A stretch of 64,000 nucleotides of DNA from DAHUZL01 sp035533215 (lineage in GTDB: Bacteria; Chloroflexota; Dormibacteria; Aeolococcales; Bog-877), in assembly GCA_035533215.1 (NCBI GenBank), contig DATLUG010000039.1, forward strand, positions 8,978 through 72,977. Reading direction: 5' to 3'. The notes under the pieces are model-generated. The model saw only the letters and a list, made by a program, of their open reading frames with translations, had not been told where the DNA came from and searched no databases. This document shows positions 33,263 to 42,038 of the stretch, piece after piece. A program made the position numbers and the translations under genes. The number at the start of each line of letters is the position of its first letter. Within the stretch, counting starts at the first letter, position 1.

Positions 33263-34155
33263 CCGCCGGCCCCGGCGCGGCCCCGCCCCAGGCCCCCCCC
33301 GCCCCGGAGCAACCCCAGAGCCTGCGCATCGCCTACGACGAGGGCGTCACCGACCGGGTGGCCACCCTCAGGGTGTGGCGTGGCGACGCCGGCGGCGGGG
33401 ACTTCTGCGACTTCGAGGTGCCGATCCAGGAGGGGATGGTGGTGCTGGACGCCATCCACTGGATCCAGGCCAACCGCGCCCCCGACCTCGCCTGCCGCTG
33501 GAACTGCAAGGCGGGCAAGTGCGGCTCCTGCTCAGCCGAGGTCAACGGCCGCCCGGCCCTGCTGTGCAAGACCCGGGTGGAGGCGGTGACCCGCCCCCAC
33601 GACCGGGTGGTGGTGGTGGAGCCGATGCAGGCCTTCCCGATCGTCCGCGACCTCGTCACCGACGTCAGCTGGAACTACGAGGTCAACCGCAGGATCCAGC
33701 CGTTCACGCCGGCGGCGGGGGAGACGGCGCCGTTCGTCATGACCGAGGCCGACATCACCAGGGTGGAGGAGCAGCGTCGCTGCATCGAGTGCTTCCTCTG
33801 CCAGGACGTCTGCCACGTCCTCCGCGAGCACCGGGCCGCGCCGCGGTTCTTCGGCCCCCGCTTCATGGTGCGGCTGGCGTCGCTGGAGATGCACCCCAAG
33901 GACGTGGCCGACCGGCTGCCCCAGCTGCGGGCGGAGGCGGGGCTGGGCCTCTGCAACATCACCAAGTGCTGCACCGAGGTCTGCCCCGAGCACATCCGGA
34001 TCACCGACAACGCCATCATCCCGCTCAAGGAGCGCCTCGCCGATCGCGACTTCGACCCGCTGCGGGCGCTCTGGCGCCGGCTGCGGCCGCTCCCGATGGC
34101 GGGGGGCGGCGCGCCTCACCGGGGGGCCGAGCCGGAGGGCCCGGCCCCCCGATGA
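33259..34155 (+). CDS. sdhB: Succinate dehydrogenase iron-sulfur subunit
   Basis: This 298-residue subunit carries three clusters. The 2Fe-2S ligands are in CRWNCKAGKCGSC plus the later ALLC, the 4Fe-4S in CIECFLCQDVC, and the 3Fe-4S in CNITKCCTEVCPEHI. It passes electrons from SdhA to the membrane anchor. N-terminal Pro-rich and C-terminal Arg/Gly/Pro-rich tails extend the core. GTG 33259 is coupled to sdhA. A strong hairpin follows one base after the stop. Confidence 0.96.
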   Translation: MTAGPGAAPPQAPPAPEQPQSLRIAYDEGVTDRVATLRVWRGDAGGGDFCDFEVPIQEGMVVLDAIHWIQANRAPDLACRWNCKAGKCGSCSAEVNGRPALLCKTRVEAVTRPHDRVVVVEPMQAFPIVRDLVTDVSWNYEVNRRIQPFTPAAGETAPFVMTEADITRVEEQRRCIECFLCQDVCHVLREHRAAPRFFGPRFMVRLASLEMHPKDVADRLPQLRAEAGLGLCNITKCCTEVCPEHIRITDNAIIPLKERLADRDFDPLRALWRRLRPLPMAGGGAPHRGAEPEGPAPR

Positions 34156-34196
34156 GGCCCTCGGCGGGACCGCCTCAGGCGATCCCGCCGAGGGCC
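34156..34196. terminator. Bidirectional hairpin between sdhB and the phosphatase
   Basis: A perfect 14-bp stem, GGCCCTCGGCGGGA / TCCCGCCGAGGGCC (34156-34169 and 34183-34196), has a 13-nt loop. It begins right after the sdhB stop. The loop contains the stop codon of the convergent phosphatase, so it can serve both strands. Confidence 0.75.
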
Positions 34197-34825
34197 GTGG
34201 GCCGCTCCGCCTCGCCGCGCTCGAGAAGGTCGGGGGAGTGGTAGGCCTTGGCGAGCAGGCGGGTGCCGTCGAAGTCGAGGGTGAGGTAGCCGCCCTTGGC
34301 GCACTGGAGCCGGTGCAGCGCCCACGGCGGGCGCCCGTCGCTGGTCGCCCAGTAGGCCTGGATCGGGTCGCCGTGGCTCACCAGCACCCCGCCCCCCTCC
34401 CGATGGGCGGCGAGCACCCGCTCCAGCTGGCGCCGCACCCGGGCGGCCATCACCGACATCGGCTCGTCGAAGGGCAGCAGCCCCGGCCAGGCCATGTGCA
34501 CCCACCAGCCCGGCCGCCGCCAGGCGATCTCGCGGTACCGGACCCCCTGGAGGTAGCGGCCGAACTCGGCCTCGCGGAGGTCGGCCGCCACCTCGACCGG
34601 GACCCCCGGGAGGTGCTCGGCGACGATCCCGGCGGTCTCGCGGGCGCGCTGGAGGGGGCTCGTGACGATGACCCCGACCGGGGTGCCCCGGAGCGCCCGG
34701 CCCAGCCGGTGGGCCTGGGCCACGCCGCGGGCGCTCAGCCCGAAGCCGGGCAGGTGCCCGTACAGGACCCGGCCCGGGTTCTCCACGTCGCAGTGACGGA
34801 CCAGGTAGCAGCGGGTGGCGTCCAC
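34175..34825 (-). CDS. Histidine phosphatase family protein (phosphoglycerate-mutase-like)
   Basis: This 216-residue enzyme has the phosphoglycerate-mutase/acid-phosphatase fold. The catalytic motif reads LVRHCDVENPGRVLYG (RHC in place of RHG), with SPLQRARETA, the DLREAEFGRYLQG acidic segment and the second histidine in VLVSHGDPIQAYW. The type resembles actinobacterial phosphatases often found next to DUF3090 genes, one of which lies 5 kb away. GTG 34825 is 6 nt after a TACGAT -10 element with no ribosome site. The substrate is unknown. Confidence 0.88.
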   Translation of the reverse strand: MDATRCYLVRHCDVENPGRVLYGHLPGFGLSARGVAQAHRLGRALRGTPVGVIVTSPLQRARETAGIVAEHLPGVPVEVAADLREAEFGRYLQGVRYREIAWRRPGWWVHMAWPGLLPFDEPMSVMAARVRRQLERVLAAHREGGGVLVSHGDPIQAYWATSDGRPPWALHRLQCAKGGYLTLDFDGTRLLAKAYHSPDLLERGEAERPTALGGIA

Positions 34826-34831
34826 CTTCGG

Positions 34832-34837
34832 ATCGTA
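34832..34837 (-). promoter_or_regulatory. -10 element of the phosphatase gene (leaderless arrangement)
   Basis: TACGAT on the minus strand, exactly 6 nt ahead of the GTG start. Confidence 0.55.
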
Positions 34838-34899
34838 CCGGAGCGGCGGGGCCGCCCCGGGGCGGCCCCGCCGCGGGCCGGATGCACAATGGCGCCGGG

Positions 34900-34976
34900 G
34901 CCCCCTTAGCTCAGCGGATCAGAGCAGCGCCCTTCTAAGGCGAAGGTCGGTGGTTCGAATCCACCAGGGGGTGCCA
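34900..34976 (+). tRNA. tRNA-Arg (anticodon UCU), CCA encoded
   Basis: A full cloverleaf: acceptor GCCCCCT/AGGGGGT, D arm GCTC..GAGC, anticodon loop CTTCTAA (anticodon TCT), T arm GGTGG-TTCGAAT-CCACC, discriminator G and encoded CCA. A CACAAT -10-like box lies at 34885-34890. Confidence 0.95.
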
Positions 34977-35015
34977 CCCGCGCCGGGGCGCTCGGGCGGC
35001 CCCAGACCCTTGCCG

Positions 35016-35021
35016 TATGAT
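35016..35021 (+). promoter_or_regulatory. -10 element of the surface-protein gene
   Basis: TATGAT, 112 nt before GTG 35134. Transcription should begin near 35028. Confidence 0.45.
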
Positions 35022-35133
35022 CGCTGGAGCTCGGCGGCCGCCGCCGGGGCCGTGACGTCGTCCTCCCCACCTGCCACCCCCAACGTCCGCGCTCCCTCGC
35101 CCCGCCCCCACCCTGGCGGCCGTCCTCACGGCC

Positions 35134-38094
35134 GTGGGAGCTGCCCTCGCCGCGCTGCTCGGCGCCGCCTCGGCCGCGACGGCCGACCGCGCCCCGGCGC
35201 CCGCCCCGGCGGTCAGGCCGGCGCCCCCGGGGCCGACCCGGTGCCGGGACTTCCCGGTCAGCTCGGCGGTGGTGGAGCCGGCTCGCTGCTGGCGCACCGG
35301 CCCCCAGGGATGGGTCGTCGCCGGCGCCGACCCCCGCCACCCGCGGGCGGGCGTCCTGGTGGTCGGCCGGGGGCAGGCGATGCGGGTGGTCCGGATCCGA
35401 GGCGGCGCCCGGCGCGCGGCGGTGGCGGCCGGGGTGGTGGCGGCGGCCGACCTGGTGGGGGGGCGGGGCACCGGGGCCCCCGCGGTGGCACGAAAGGTGG
35501 CGGCGGCCGGCGCCGCCACCGCCGCCCCGCTCGCCACCGCCTCCTACTACGTGTACGGGACGGCGCTGCTGGCCTGCAGCGCCAGCCCCACCGCGGGCTG
35601 TCCCCTCTACGTCGACGGGGCCGCCGAGCCCCAGTCGGGCGGGATCGTGGTGCTCGATTTCGGGGCCCCCTGCTTCGTGCCCCACACGTCGCCGCTCAGC
35701 TTCGGCACCCAGCTCTTCGGCACCGTGGACTGCACCCCGGGGGCCCAGCTCGTCCCCCTGGTCGACGCCTGGCTCGCCGGCTACGCCACCACCCACGGCG
35801 CGCGGGCCCCCGCCCTGCGGCTGGCGGTGGGGACCAGCAACAGCCTCACCGCCGCCGACCCGCCCACCGGCGCCCTCACCGACGCCGAGATGACCGCCGC
35901 GGGATCGGCGTGGGCGACCCAGGTGGTGGGGGCGGTGGCGACCGGTGGGCTCGCCGCCCCGGTCGCGGTCTGGGGCGCCAGCGACATGGAGCAGTCCAGC
36001 TCCGGCAACTGGTACGGGCCGCTCCCGACGGAGGCGTGGGTGCGGGGATTCGGCAGGGTGACCGACCCCTCCGGGGCGGCGGCGGACTGCCTGGCGCCGA
36101 GCGCCCGCGGCCTGCTCGCCGACTTCGGGGATGACGTGGTCGGGAACGGGGGGTGGAGCGCCGCCGCCATCTACGACGTGGCCTACGGTCTCCCCGCCGC
36201 CTGCGCGCTCCCCGAGATCTACTACCGGAGCATGGCGTCGGAGTGGGCGGCGCTCAATCGCTGGGCGGCGGCCGACCCCGCCCTCGCCCCGCGGGGACCG
36301 GTCCTGGTGACGGCGGTGATGGACGAGCCCGGGACGGGGCTGACCCCGGCGGCGGCGTGGGCCGCGCTGCAGGCCGCCCTGGGCCAGCGGCCGCGGGTCG
36401 CGGCCCTCACCCTGATCGGGTCGGCGCTGGCGAGCGTCACCGGGGTGAGCGGGATCCTGCCGACCACCGGCGCGATCCGGGGGGGTGCCCGGGTCACCAT
36501 CACCGGCAGCGGCCTGCGCGGCGCCACCGCGGTCCACTTCGGGCTCCGCCGGGCGTCCTTCCGGGTGATCTCCGCCACCACCATCCGGGCGGTCAGCCCG
36601 CCCCAGCCGGCGGGGGGCTCGGTCGCGGTGACGGTGACGACCCGGGCCGGCACCACCGGCTCCGCCGCCGCCCCCCAGTTCCTCTACCTCGGAGACGGAC
36701 CGATGCACCAGCTGGCCCCGGCCCGGGTGCTGGACACCCGCCTCGGCCTCGGCGCCCCCCGGGGGGGGCTCGCGCCCGGCGGCACCCTCAGCCTCCACCT
36801 CGCCGGGGTCGACGGGATCCCCCGCCACGCCCTGGGCGCCGTCTTCCTCAACGTGACGGTGGTCCACCCCGGGGGCGGCGGCTTCCTCACCGTGTTCCCC
36901 GCCGGGCAGCCCCGCCCGCTGGCGGCCAGCGTCACCTTCGCCGCCGGCCGCACCACCGCCACCCTGGTGGCGGTGGTGGTGGGCGCCAGGGGCGACGTCG
37001 TGGTCGCCAACGGTCCCGGCCCCACCCAGGTGGTGGCCGACGTCCTCGGCTGGACCGCCGCCGCCCCGGTCCGCGCCAGCCGCCCCCGCCCGACCCCCCG
37101 TCCGACCCCCGCCGCGACCCCGACCGTGGTCCCGACGCCCGTCCCCACCCCGACGCCCACTGCGACCCCGTCCGCGATCCCGACCCCGTCCGGCCTGCCG
37201 ACCGGGTCGCCGACGCCGGCGGCGCCGACCGCCGCCCCCGCGGTGACCCCGCCGGCATCGGCGGCCACGCCGCCGCCCACGGCCGCCCCGACGCCGGCCG
37301 CCACCCCCACCCCGATCCCGGCGGCGGGGCTGTACGTGCCGGTGACCCCGGCCCGGATCGCCGACACCAGGGCCCGCGCGACGGGGCCGTACGCGGGTCG
37401 GACCCTGGGACCCCTCGGCACCATCACGGTCCAGGTCGCCGGCCGGGCCGGGGTGCCCGCCTCGGGGGCGGCCGCGGTCGCGCTGAACGTCACCGTGACC
37501 GGGCCCACCCGCTCCGGCTACCTCGCGGTCACCCCGGCCGGGGAGGCGAGGCCAACCGTCTCCACCCTGAACTTCGCCCGCGGCGAGACGGTGGCCAACC
37601 GGGTGGTGGTGGGGCTGGGGGCGGGCGGTGCGGTGACGATCGCCAACGCTGCCGGCCGCGCCGACGTCCTGGTGGACGTCGACGGCTGGTTCACCGCCGG
37701 CACCGCCCCGGCGCCGCCGGGCGGCCAGCTCCACCCGATGGTCCCGGTGCGGGTGCTCGACACCCGCCCCGGGAGCGGACAGCTGGACGCCGGCCGTCCG
37801 CTCGGACCGGCAGGCCTCCTCCCGGTCGCGCTGGCCGGGGCCGACGGGCTCCCCGCCACCTCGGTGAAGGGGGTGATCCTGCACGTCACCGCCACCGGGG
37901 GGACCGCCGCCAGCTACCTCACCGCCTTCCCCGACGGGTCGCCGCGGCCGCCCACGTCCGACTGCAACTGGACCGCCGGCGCGACCGCTGGCACCCTCGT
38001 CATCGTGCCAGTGGGCCCGGACGGCGCCGTCGACCTCTTCAACGCCGCCGGCACCGCCAACCTCGTCGTCGACCTGGTGGGCTGGTACGGGTGA
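35134..38094 (+). CDS. Large secreted surface protein: unknown N-domain, IPT/TIG domain, three VLDTR-type beta domains
   Basis: This protein of about 986 residues is predicted exported (LAALLGAASAATA region). Residues about 110-440 form an unrecognised alpha/beta domain (VVLDFGAPCF, AVWGASDMEQSS), possibly a glycoside-hydrolase-like barrel. An IPT/TIG-like domain follows at about 443-515 (ILPTTGAIRGGARVTITGSGL). Three copies of a domain of about 120 residues come next, each opening with P.R..DTR and closing with V.D..GW (524-645, 731-858 and 864-986). A linker of Pro-Thr repeats separates copies 1 and 2. GTG 35134 leaves no basic signal-peptide start; the hydrophobic run continues upstream in frame (from 35113) but without a standard start codon, so the true start or a frameshift is unresolved. 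Confidence 0.75.
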   Translation: MGAALAALLGAASAATADRAPAPAPAVRPAPPGPTRCRDFPVSSAVVEPARCWRTGPQGWVVAGADPRHPRAGVLVVGRGQAMRVVRIRGGARRAAVAAGVVAAADLVGGRGTGAPAVARKVAAAGAATAAPLATASYYVYGTALLACSASPTAGCPLYVDGAAEPQSGGIVVLDFGAPCFVPHTSPLSFGTQLFGTVDCTPGAQLVPLVDAWLAGYATTHGARAPALRLAVGTSNSLTAADPPTGALTDAEMTAAGSAWATQVVGAVATGGLAAPVAVWGASDMEQSSSGNWYGPLPTEAWVRGFGRVTDPSGAAADCLAPSARGLLADFGDDVVGNGGWSAAAIYDVAYGLPAACALPEIYYRSMASEWAALNRWAAADPALAPRGPVLVTAVMDEPGTGLTPAAAWAALQAALGQRPRVAALTLIGSALASVTGVSGILPTTGAIRGGARVTITGSGLRGATAVHFGLRRASFRVISATTIRAVSPPQPAGGSVAVTVTTRAGTTGSAAAPQFLYLGDGPMHQLAPARVLDTRLGLGAPRGGLAPGGTLSLHLAGVDGIPRHALGAVFLNVTVVHPGGGGFLTVFPAGQPRPLAASVTFAAGRTTATLVAVVVGARGDVVVANGPGPTQVVADVLGWTAAAPVRASRPRPTPRPTPAATPTVVPTPVPTPTPTATPSAIPTPSGLPTGSPTPAAPTAAPAVTPPASAATPPPTAAPTPAATPTPIPAAGLYVPVTPARIADTRARATGPYAGRTLGPLGTITVQVAGRAGVPASGAAAVALNVTVTGPTRSGYLAVTPAGEARPTVSTLNFARGETVANRVVVGLGAGGAVTIANAAGRADVLVDVDGWFTAGTAPAPPGGQLHPMVPVRVLDTRPGSGQLDAGRPLGPAGLLPVALAGADGLPATSVKGVILHVTATGGTAASYLTAFPDGSPRPPTSDCNWTAGATAGTLVIVPVGPDGAVDLFNAAGTANLVVDLVGWYG

Positions 38095-38750
38095 CGGCCG
38101 AGCTGCCCCAGGGGGTCCGCCTCGACCTCCGGGCGGGGCCGGTGATGCTCGCCACCCAGGCGACCCTGCGCTGGACGCTGCGGCGGCTGGCGGGCCGTCA
38201 CCTGGTGCTGGACGGGCTGGACCGGATCCCGCCCTCGGGGCCGCTGCTGGTGTGCAGCAACCATCACAGCTACCTCGATCCGTGCCTGATCGGCGGCTTC
38301 TTCCCGCGGGACCTGCACGCCATGGCCAAGGCCGAGCTCTACCGCAACCCCCTCCTGCGGCAGGTCTGCGCCCGCTGCCACTGCATCCCGGTCAGCCGCG
38401 GCAGCAGCGACCGGCAGGCCCTGCGGGGGGCGCTGGCGGTGCTGGGGGCGGGGGGGGCGCTGCTGGTCTTTCCGGAGGGCACCCGCAGCCAGGGCCTAGG
38501 GCTCCTCCCCGCCACCGGCGGGGTGGGCTTCCTCGCCCGGCTCAGCGCGGCCCCGATCCTGCCGATCGGGGTGTGGGGGACCGAGCAGGCCCTGCCACGG
38601 CATCGCCGGATTCCCCGCCCGGGTCCGATCCTGCTCCGGGTCGGCGAGGCGTTCCGGCCCCGGTCCAGGGAGAAGGGGGCGATCGGTGAGGAGGTGATGC
38701 GGGCGATCGCTGCGCTGCTCCCCGCCCCCTACCGCGGCCGCTACGGCTGA
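38091..38750 (+). CDS. plsC: 1-acyl-sn-glycerol-3-phosphate acyltransferase family protein (PlsC)
   Basis: This membrane-associated acyltransferase of 219 residues makes phosphatidic acid or a related acylated product. The catalytic NHHSYLDP box (NHxxxxD), the glycerol-phosphate motif VFPEGTRSQG and the ILPIGVWGTEQ segment are present. GTG 38091 overlaps the stop of the surface-protein gene by 4 bp, so it is translationally coupled to an unrelated-looking secreted protein. A compact hairpin follows its stop. Confidence 0.9.
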   Translation: MTAELPQGVRLDLRAGPVMLATQATLRWTLRRLAGRHLVLDGLDRIPPSGPLLVCSNHHSYLDPCLIGGFFPRDLHAMAKAELYRNPLLRQVCARCHCIPVSRGSSDRQALRGALAVLGAGGALLVFPEGTRSQGLGLLPATGGVGFLARLSAAPILPIGVWGTEQALPRHRRIPRPGPILLRVGEAFRPRSREKGAIGEEVMRAIAALLPAPYRGRYG

Positions 38751-38764
38751 GGCCCGCCCGGGCC
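38751..38764. terminator. Short convergent hairpin
   Basis: GGCCCGCCCGGGCC lies directly after the plsC stop and 5 bp before the convergent FKBP stop. It is a self-complementary stem that can act on both strands. Confidence 0.45.
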
Positions 38765-38768
38765 AGGG

Positions 38769-39401
38769 TCAGCGCACGGTGAGGAGGTGGACGGTGAAGA
38801 CCAGGGTGGAGTCGGCGGGGATGCCGCCCCCGGGCGACTGGCACAGGTAGCCGAGGGAGGCCGGGATCACCAGCTCGCGGATCCCGCCCGCCCGCATCCC
38901 GACCAGGCCCACGTCCCAGCCGCCGATCACCTGGTGCTTGCCGAGGGTGAGGGCGAAGGGCTTGTTGCCGTGGCGGCTGCTGGCGTCGAAGACGGTCCCG
39001 TTGGGGAGCGAGCCGGTGTAGAGGACGGTGATCTTGGATCCGTCGCGGGCCACCGTGCCGGTCCCCACCTTGCGGTCCAGGATCTCGAGACCGTCCCGAA
39101 GCGTGCGCGCCCCGGGCAGGCTGGTGGTGGCGACCGTGGCCGGGGTGACGCAGGCGGTCGGCGTCGGGGCCGGGGTGGTCACCACCGGCGTGGGCCTGGC
39201 CGTGGGCAGCCTCGGAGGCCGCCCGGCGTCGAACCGGCCCCCGCAGCCGGCGAGCAGCAGGACGGCGCCGACCGTGGCGGCGGCCCGGAGCGGGCCCGAG
39301 AGCCGGGCGGCGCCGCGGCGGCGGGCGAGGACCAGCGGCCCGGCGGCCGGGGGCGGCGGTCCGGGGTGTTCGGGCGGTCGCGCAGCTGGGATCGGGGTCA
39401 C
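38769..39401 (-). CDS. FKBP-type peptidyl-prolyl isomerase lipoprotein
   Basis: This exported isomerase has about 210 residues. A hydrophobic segment ends in the lipobox LLLAGC, a Pro/Thr linker follows, and then one FKBP domain (ITVLYTGSLPNGTVFDASS, FALTLGKHQVIGGWDVGLVGMRAGGIRELVIPASLGY). It probably folds envelope proteins. GTG 39401 lies inside an AGGAGGTGA sequence that itself looks like a perfect ribosome site, so the start is doubtful. About 45 residues precede the hydrophobic segment if this start is used, unusually long for a signal peptide. It lies downstream of DUF3090 and GH15 on the same strand. Confidence 0.82.
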   Translation of the reverse strand: MTPIPAARPPEHPGPPPPAAGPLVLARRRGAARLSGPLRAAATVGAVLLLAGCGGRFDAGRPPRLPTARPTPVVTTPAPTPTACVTPATVATTSLPGARTLRDGLEILDRKVGTGTVARDGSKITVLYTGSLPNGTVFDASSRHGNKPFALTLGKHQVIGGWDVGLVGMRAGGIRELVIPASLGYLCQSPGGGIPADSTLVFTVHLLTVR

Positions 39402-39504
39402 CTCCTGCAGCCGGTGGACGCGGGCGCGGGGACGAACGTTAGCGGCTTCGCCGGTCCCCCCGCCGCCCCGGATCGGGGCCGGCCGCCGCGAGGGAGCGCC
39501 CGCC

Positions 39505-40095
39505 TCACCCGTGGAGATGGCCGTTGCTGGCCGGGCAGACGTGGCCGGCGGGGTCGATCGGCCGCTGGCAGAGCGGGCAGACCGGCCGGCCGCCCTCGAT
39601 GATCTCGAGGGCCCTGGTCGCCAGCCCCCGGACCTGACCGAGGTCGGCGACGAACCGGGCGGTGCGAAGGGGGTCGGCGTCCTGGTCCCCGCCGAGCACC
39701 CCGGGATCGTCGCTCGCTCCCGTCTCGTCCGCCGCCGCCGGCTCGTCGTCGTCGGCCTCGACCTCGTCGCCGACCTCGGTGAGGTCGAGCTCCTCCACCA
39801 CCAGGACGCAGCGGGGCTGGGACTCGTCGATGGCCACCTGGATGTTGCCGACGCGCCAGCCGGGCGAGCCCTCGGGGGTGGTCCTCGGCTCCGGCGCGCT
39901 CCGCTGCTCGCCGGTCTCCCCCAGCACCTGGAGGAGCCGTCGACCGAGCTCCTGGACCTGGACCTTCTCCACCACCAGGGTGCAGTGGCGGGCCCCCGAC
40001 CACCCCTCCAGGAAGAAGGTGCGGTGGCCGGGCTCGCCGGCCACCCCCACCGTGAGCGCGTCGACCGGGTCGAAGTCGTATTCGTGGAGCGGCAT
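39505..40095 (-). CDS. DUF3090 family protein
   Basis: This 196-residue protein has the DUF3090 pattern: an N-terminal half with VDALTVGVAGEPGHRTFFLEG, a middle RVGNIQVAIDESQPRCVLVVEEL, and a C-terminal zinc-ribbon-like CPLCQRPIDPAGHVCP. The biochemical role of the family is unknown. In actinobacteria it is commonly adjacent to a histidine phosphatase, one of which is 5 kb away here. ATG 40095 follows a CACAAT -10 element (minus strand 40107-40102) by exactly 6 nt, so it appears leaderless despite lying only 26 bp after the GH15 stop. Confidence 0.85.
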   Translation of the reverse strand: MPLHEYDFDPVDALTVGVAGEPGHRTFFLEGWSGARHCTLVVEKVQVQELGRRLLQVLGETGEQRSAPEPRTTPEGSPGWRVGNIQVAIDESQPRCVLVVEELDLTEVGDEVEADDDEPAAADETGASDDPGVLGGDQDADPLRTARFVADLGQVRGLATRALEIIEGGRPVCPLCQRPIDPAGHVCPASNGHLHG

Positions 40096-40101
40096 CCGCC
40101 C

Positions 40102-40107
40102 ATTGTG
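40102..40107 (-). promoter_or_regulatory. -10 element of the DUF3090 gene (leaderless arrangement)
   Basis: CACAAT on the minus strand, 6 nt ahead of the ATG, within the 26-bp gap after the GH15 gene. Confidence 0.5.
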
Positions 40108-40121
40108 CCGTCCCGCCCGGA

Positions 40122-41945
40122 TCAGCCGCCGTGCAGGATCGGGTGGGGCCGGGCGCCCCGTTCGAGGTGGGCGGCGGCGTTGATGACCGCCACATGGGTG
40201 AAGGCCTGGGGGAAGTTGCCGAGCAGGGTGCCGGCGCTGGCGTCCACCTCCTCGGAGAACAGCCCGAGATCGTTGCCGTGGCTGATGAGGCGCTCGAAGA
40301 GCTCGCGGGCGGCCTGGGTCTGGCCCTGCTCCGCGAGCACGTCGACCAGCCAGAAGGAGCAGAGCATGAACGTCCCCTCGGGCTCGGCCAGCCCGTCGGC
40401 GGAGCGGTAGCGGTAGACGAAGCCGTGGTCGTCGGTGAGCTGGCGCCGGATGGTGTCGACGGTCCGCCGCATCCGGTCGTCCATCGGGGAGAGGAAGCGC
40501 AGGAGCGGCAGCATCAGGGCGGTGGCGTCGAGGGCGTCCTCGTCGAGGGCCTGGCGGAAGGCCTGCAGCCGGTCGCTCCAGCCCCGGGTGAGGATGGCGT
40601 GACGGATCTCCTCACGGGTGCGGGCCCAGCGGCGGCGGGTGGCGGGGTCGGCCCGGAGGTCGTCGGCGAGGCGCAGGCCGCGGTCGAGGGCGACCCAGCA
40701 CTGCAGCTTGCTGTACAGGAACTGGCGGGGACCGCCGCGCACCTCCCAGATCCCGCTGTCGGCGTCGGTCCAGTGCTCGCACACCTCGGCCAGCATCGCC
40801 AGCAGGATGGGCCGCATCGGGTGGAGGTCGCCGCGCCCGAAGCGGTGGTGGAGGTAGGCGGCGTCGACGATCTCCCCGTAGATGTCCAGCTGGCGCTGGT
40901 CGGCGGCGGCGTTGCCGATCCGCACCGGCTGGGAGCCCATGTAGCCCTCGAGGTGGCCCAGCTCCAGCTCCGGGATGTCGCTGCGCCCGTCGATCCCATA
41001 CATGATCCGGAAGTGCTGGGGCTGGCGGCGGTGGACACGCTCGATCCAGCCCATGAAGCGGGAGGCCTCGTCGTGGTAGCCGATCACCTGCAGGCTGTAG
41101 AGGAAGAAGGCGGAGTCGCGCAGCCAGGTGAAGCGGTAGTCCCAGTTGCGGCTCCCCCCGATCCACTCCGGCAGCGAGGTGGTGGGCGCGGCCACGATCG
41201 ATCCCTCGGGGGCGTAGATGAGGAGCTTCAGCGCCAGCGCGCTGCGGCGCACCAGCCCGGGGTAGGGGCCGTCGTAGTCGCAGGTGGCGATCCAGCGCTC
41301 CCAGTAGCGCTGGGTGTTGGTGAGCAGGGCGTGGGGCTGGCGCTCGCGGTGGCGGGTGCTGCCGGCGCCGTAGCTGAGCAGCACCCAGGCCGGCTCGCCG
41401 GCGCGGAGCCGGAGCCGCTGGACGGCGGAGTCGCCGTCCGCCTCCCAGCCCACCGGTCCGTCGAGGTGGAGGACCGTCTCGTCGTGGCGGATGAGCAGGC
41501 AGCGGCCGCCCTCGCCGGCGATGGTGGCGGGGGCGGACGCCTGGCCGTACCGGCAGCGGGCGTCGACCCGGACCACCAGCTCCAGGTCGCCGTCGAGGGC
41601 GGTCAGCCGGCGCACCAGCACGTGGTCGTCGTCGGGGTGGGCGAGGTGCTCGCGCGCGACCATGAAGTCGGTGAGCTGGAGGCGCCCCCGGGCCGTGCTC
41701 AGGACCGTCTCCAGGACGTTGCTGCTCTCCAGGTAGCGGCGGCTGTCGGGCACCGAGGGGTCGTTGGGCTCCACCGTCATCGAGCCCCCGCGGTCGGCGT
41801 CGAGCAGCCTGCCGAACACGAAGGGGCTGTCGAAGCGGGGGGCGCAGAGCCAGTCGATGGCGCCGCTGCGGTCGATCAGGGCCACGGTGTGGAGATCGCC
41901 GATGACGCCGTACTCGGAGAGCGGCTGGTAGCGGGGTCGTGGCAC
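40122..41945 (-). CDS. Glycoside hydrolase family 15 protein (glucoamylase/trehalase-like)
   Basis: This cytoplasmic enzyme of about 607 residues follows the GH15 plan. An N-terminal beta domain (SEYGVIGDLHTVALIDRSGAIDWLCAPRFDSP) is followed by an (alpha/alpha)6 barrel with NWDYRFTWLRDSAFFLYSL, the probable general acid in DADSGIWEVRG, and the base in LGLFSEEVD. Prokaryotic GH15 proteins of this form hydrolyse alpha-glucans or trehalose; which one is not decidable here. GTG 41945 has a GGAGG site at 6 nt. No signal peptide is seen. Confidence 0.92.
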   Translation of the reverse strand: MPRPRYQPLSEYGVIGDLHTVALIDRSGAIDWLCAPRFDSPFVFGRLLDADRGGSMTVEPNDPSVPDSRRYLESSNVLETVLSTARGRLQLTDFMVAREHLAHPDDDHVLVRRLTALDGDLELVVRVDARCRYGQASAPATIAGEGGRCLLIRHDETVLHLDGPVGWEADGDSAVQRLRLRAGEPAWVLLSYGAGSTRHRERQPHALLTNTQRYWERWIATCDYDGPYPGLVRRSALALKLLIYAPEGSIVAAPTTSLPEWIGGSRNWDYRFTWLRDSAFFLYSLQVIGYHDEASRFMGWIERVHRRQPQHFRIMYGIDGRSDIPELELGHLEGYMGSQPVRIGNAAADQRQLDIYGEIVDAAYLHHRFGRGDLHPMRPILLAMLAEVCEHWTDADSGIWEVRGGPRQFLYSKLQCWVALDRGLRLADDLRADPATRRRWARTREEIRHAILTRGWSDRLQAFRQALDEDALDATALMLPLLRFLSPMDDRMRRTVDTIRRQLTDDHGFVYRYRSADGLAEPEGTFMLCSFWLVDVLAEQGQTQAARELFERLISHGNDLGLFSEEVDASAGTLLGNFPQAFTHVAVINAAAHLERGARPHPILHGG

Positions 41946-42038
41946 GGGGGCCTCCGGTGACGGGCGGGGTGGGGCCGCCCCGATGATCGGGGGTCGCCCC
42001 GGGCCTTCGCCACCCGGCGGGCGGACCCGGGCCGGCGG

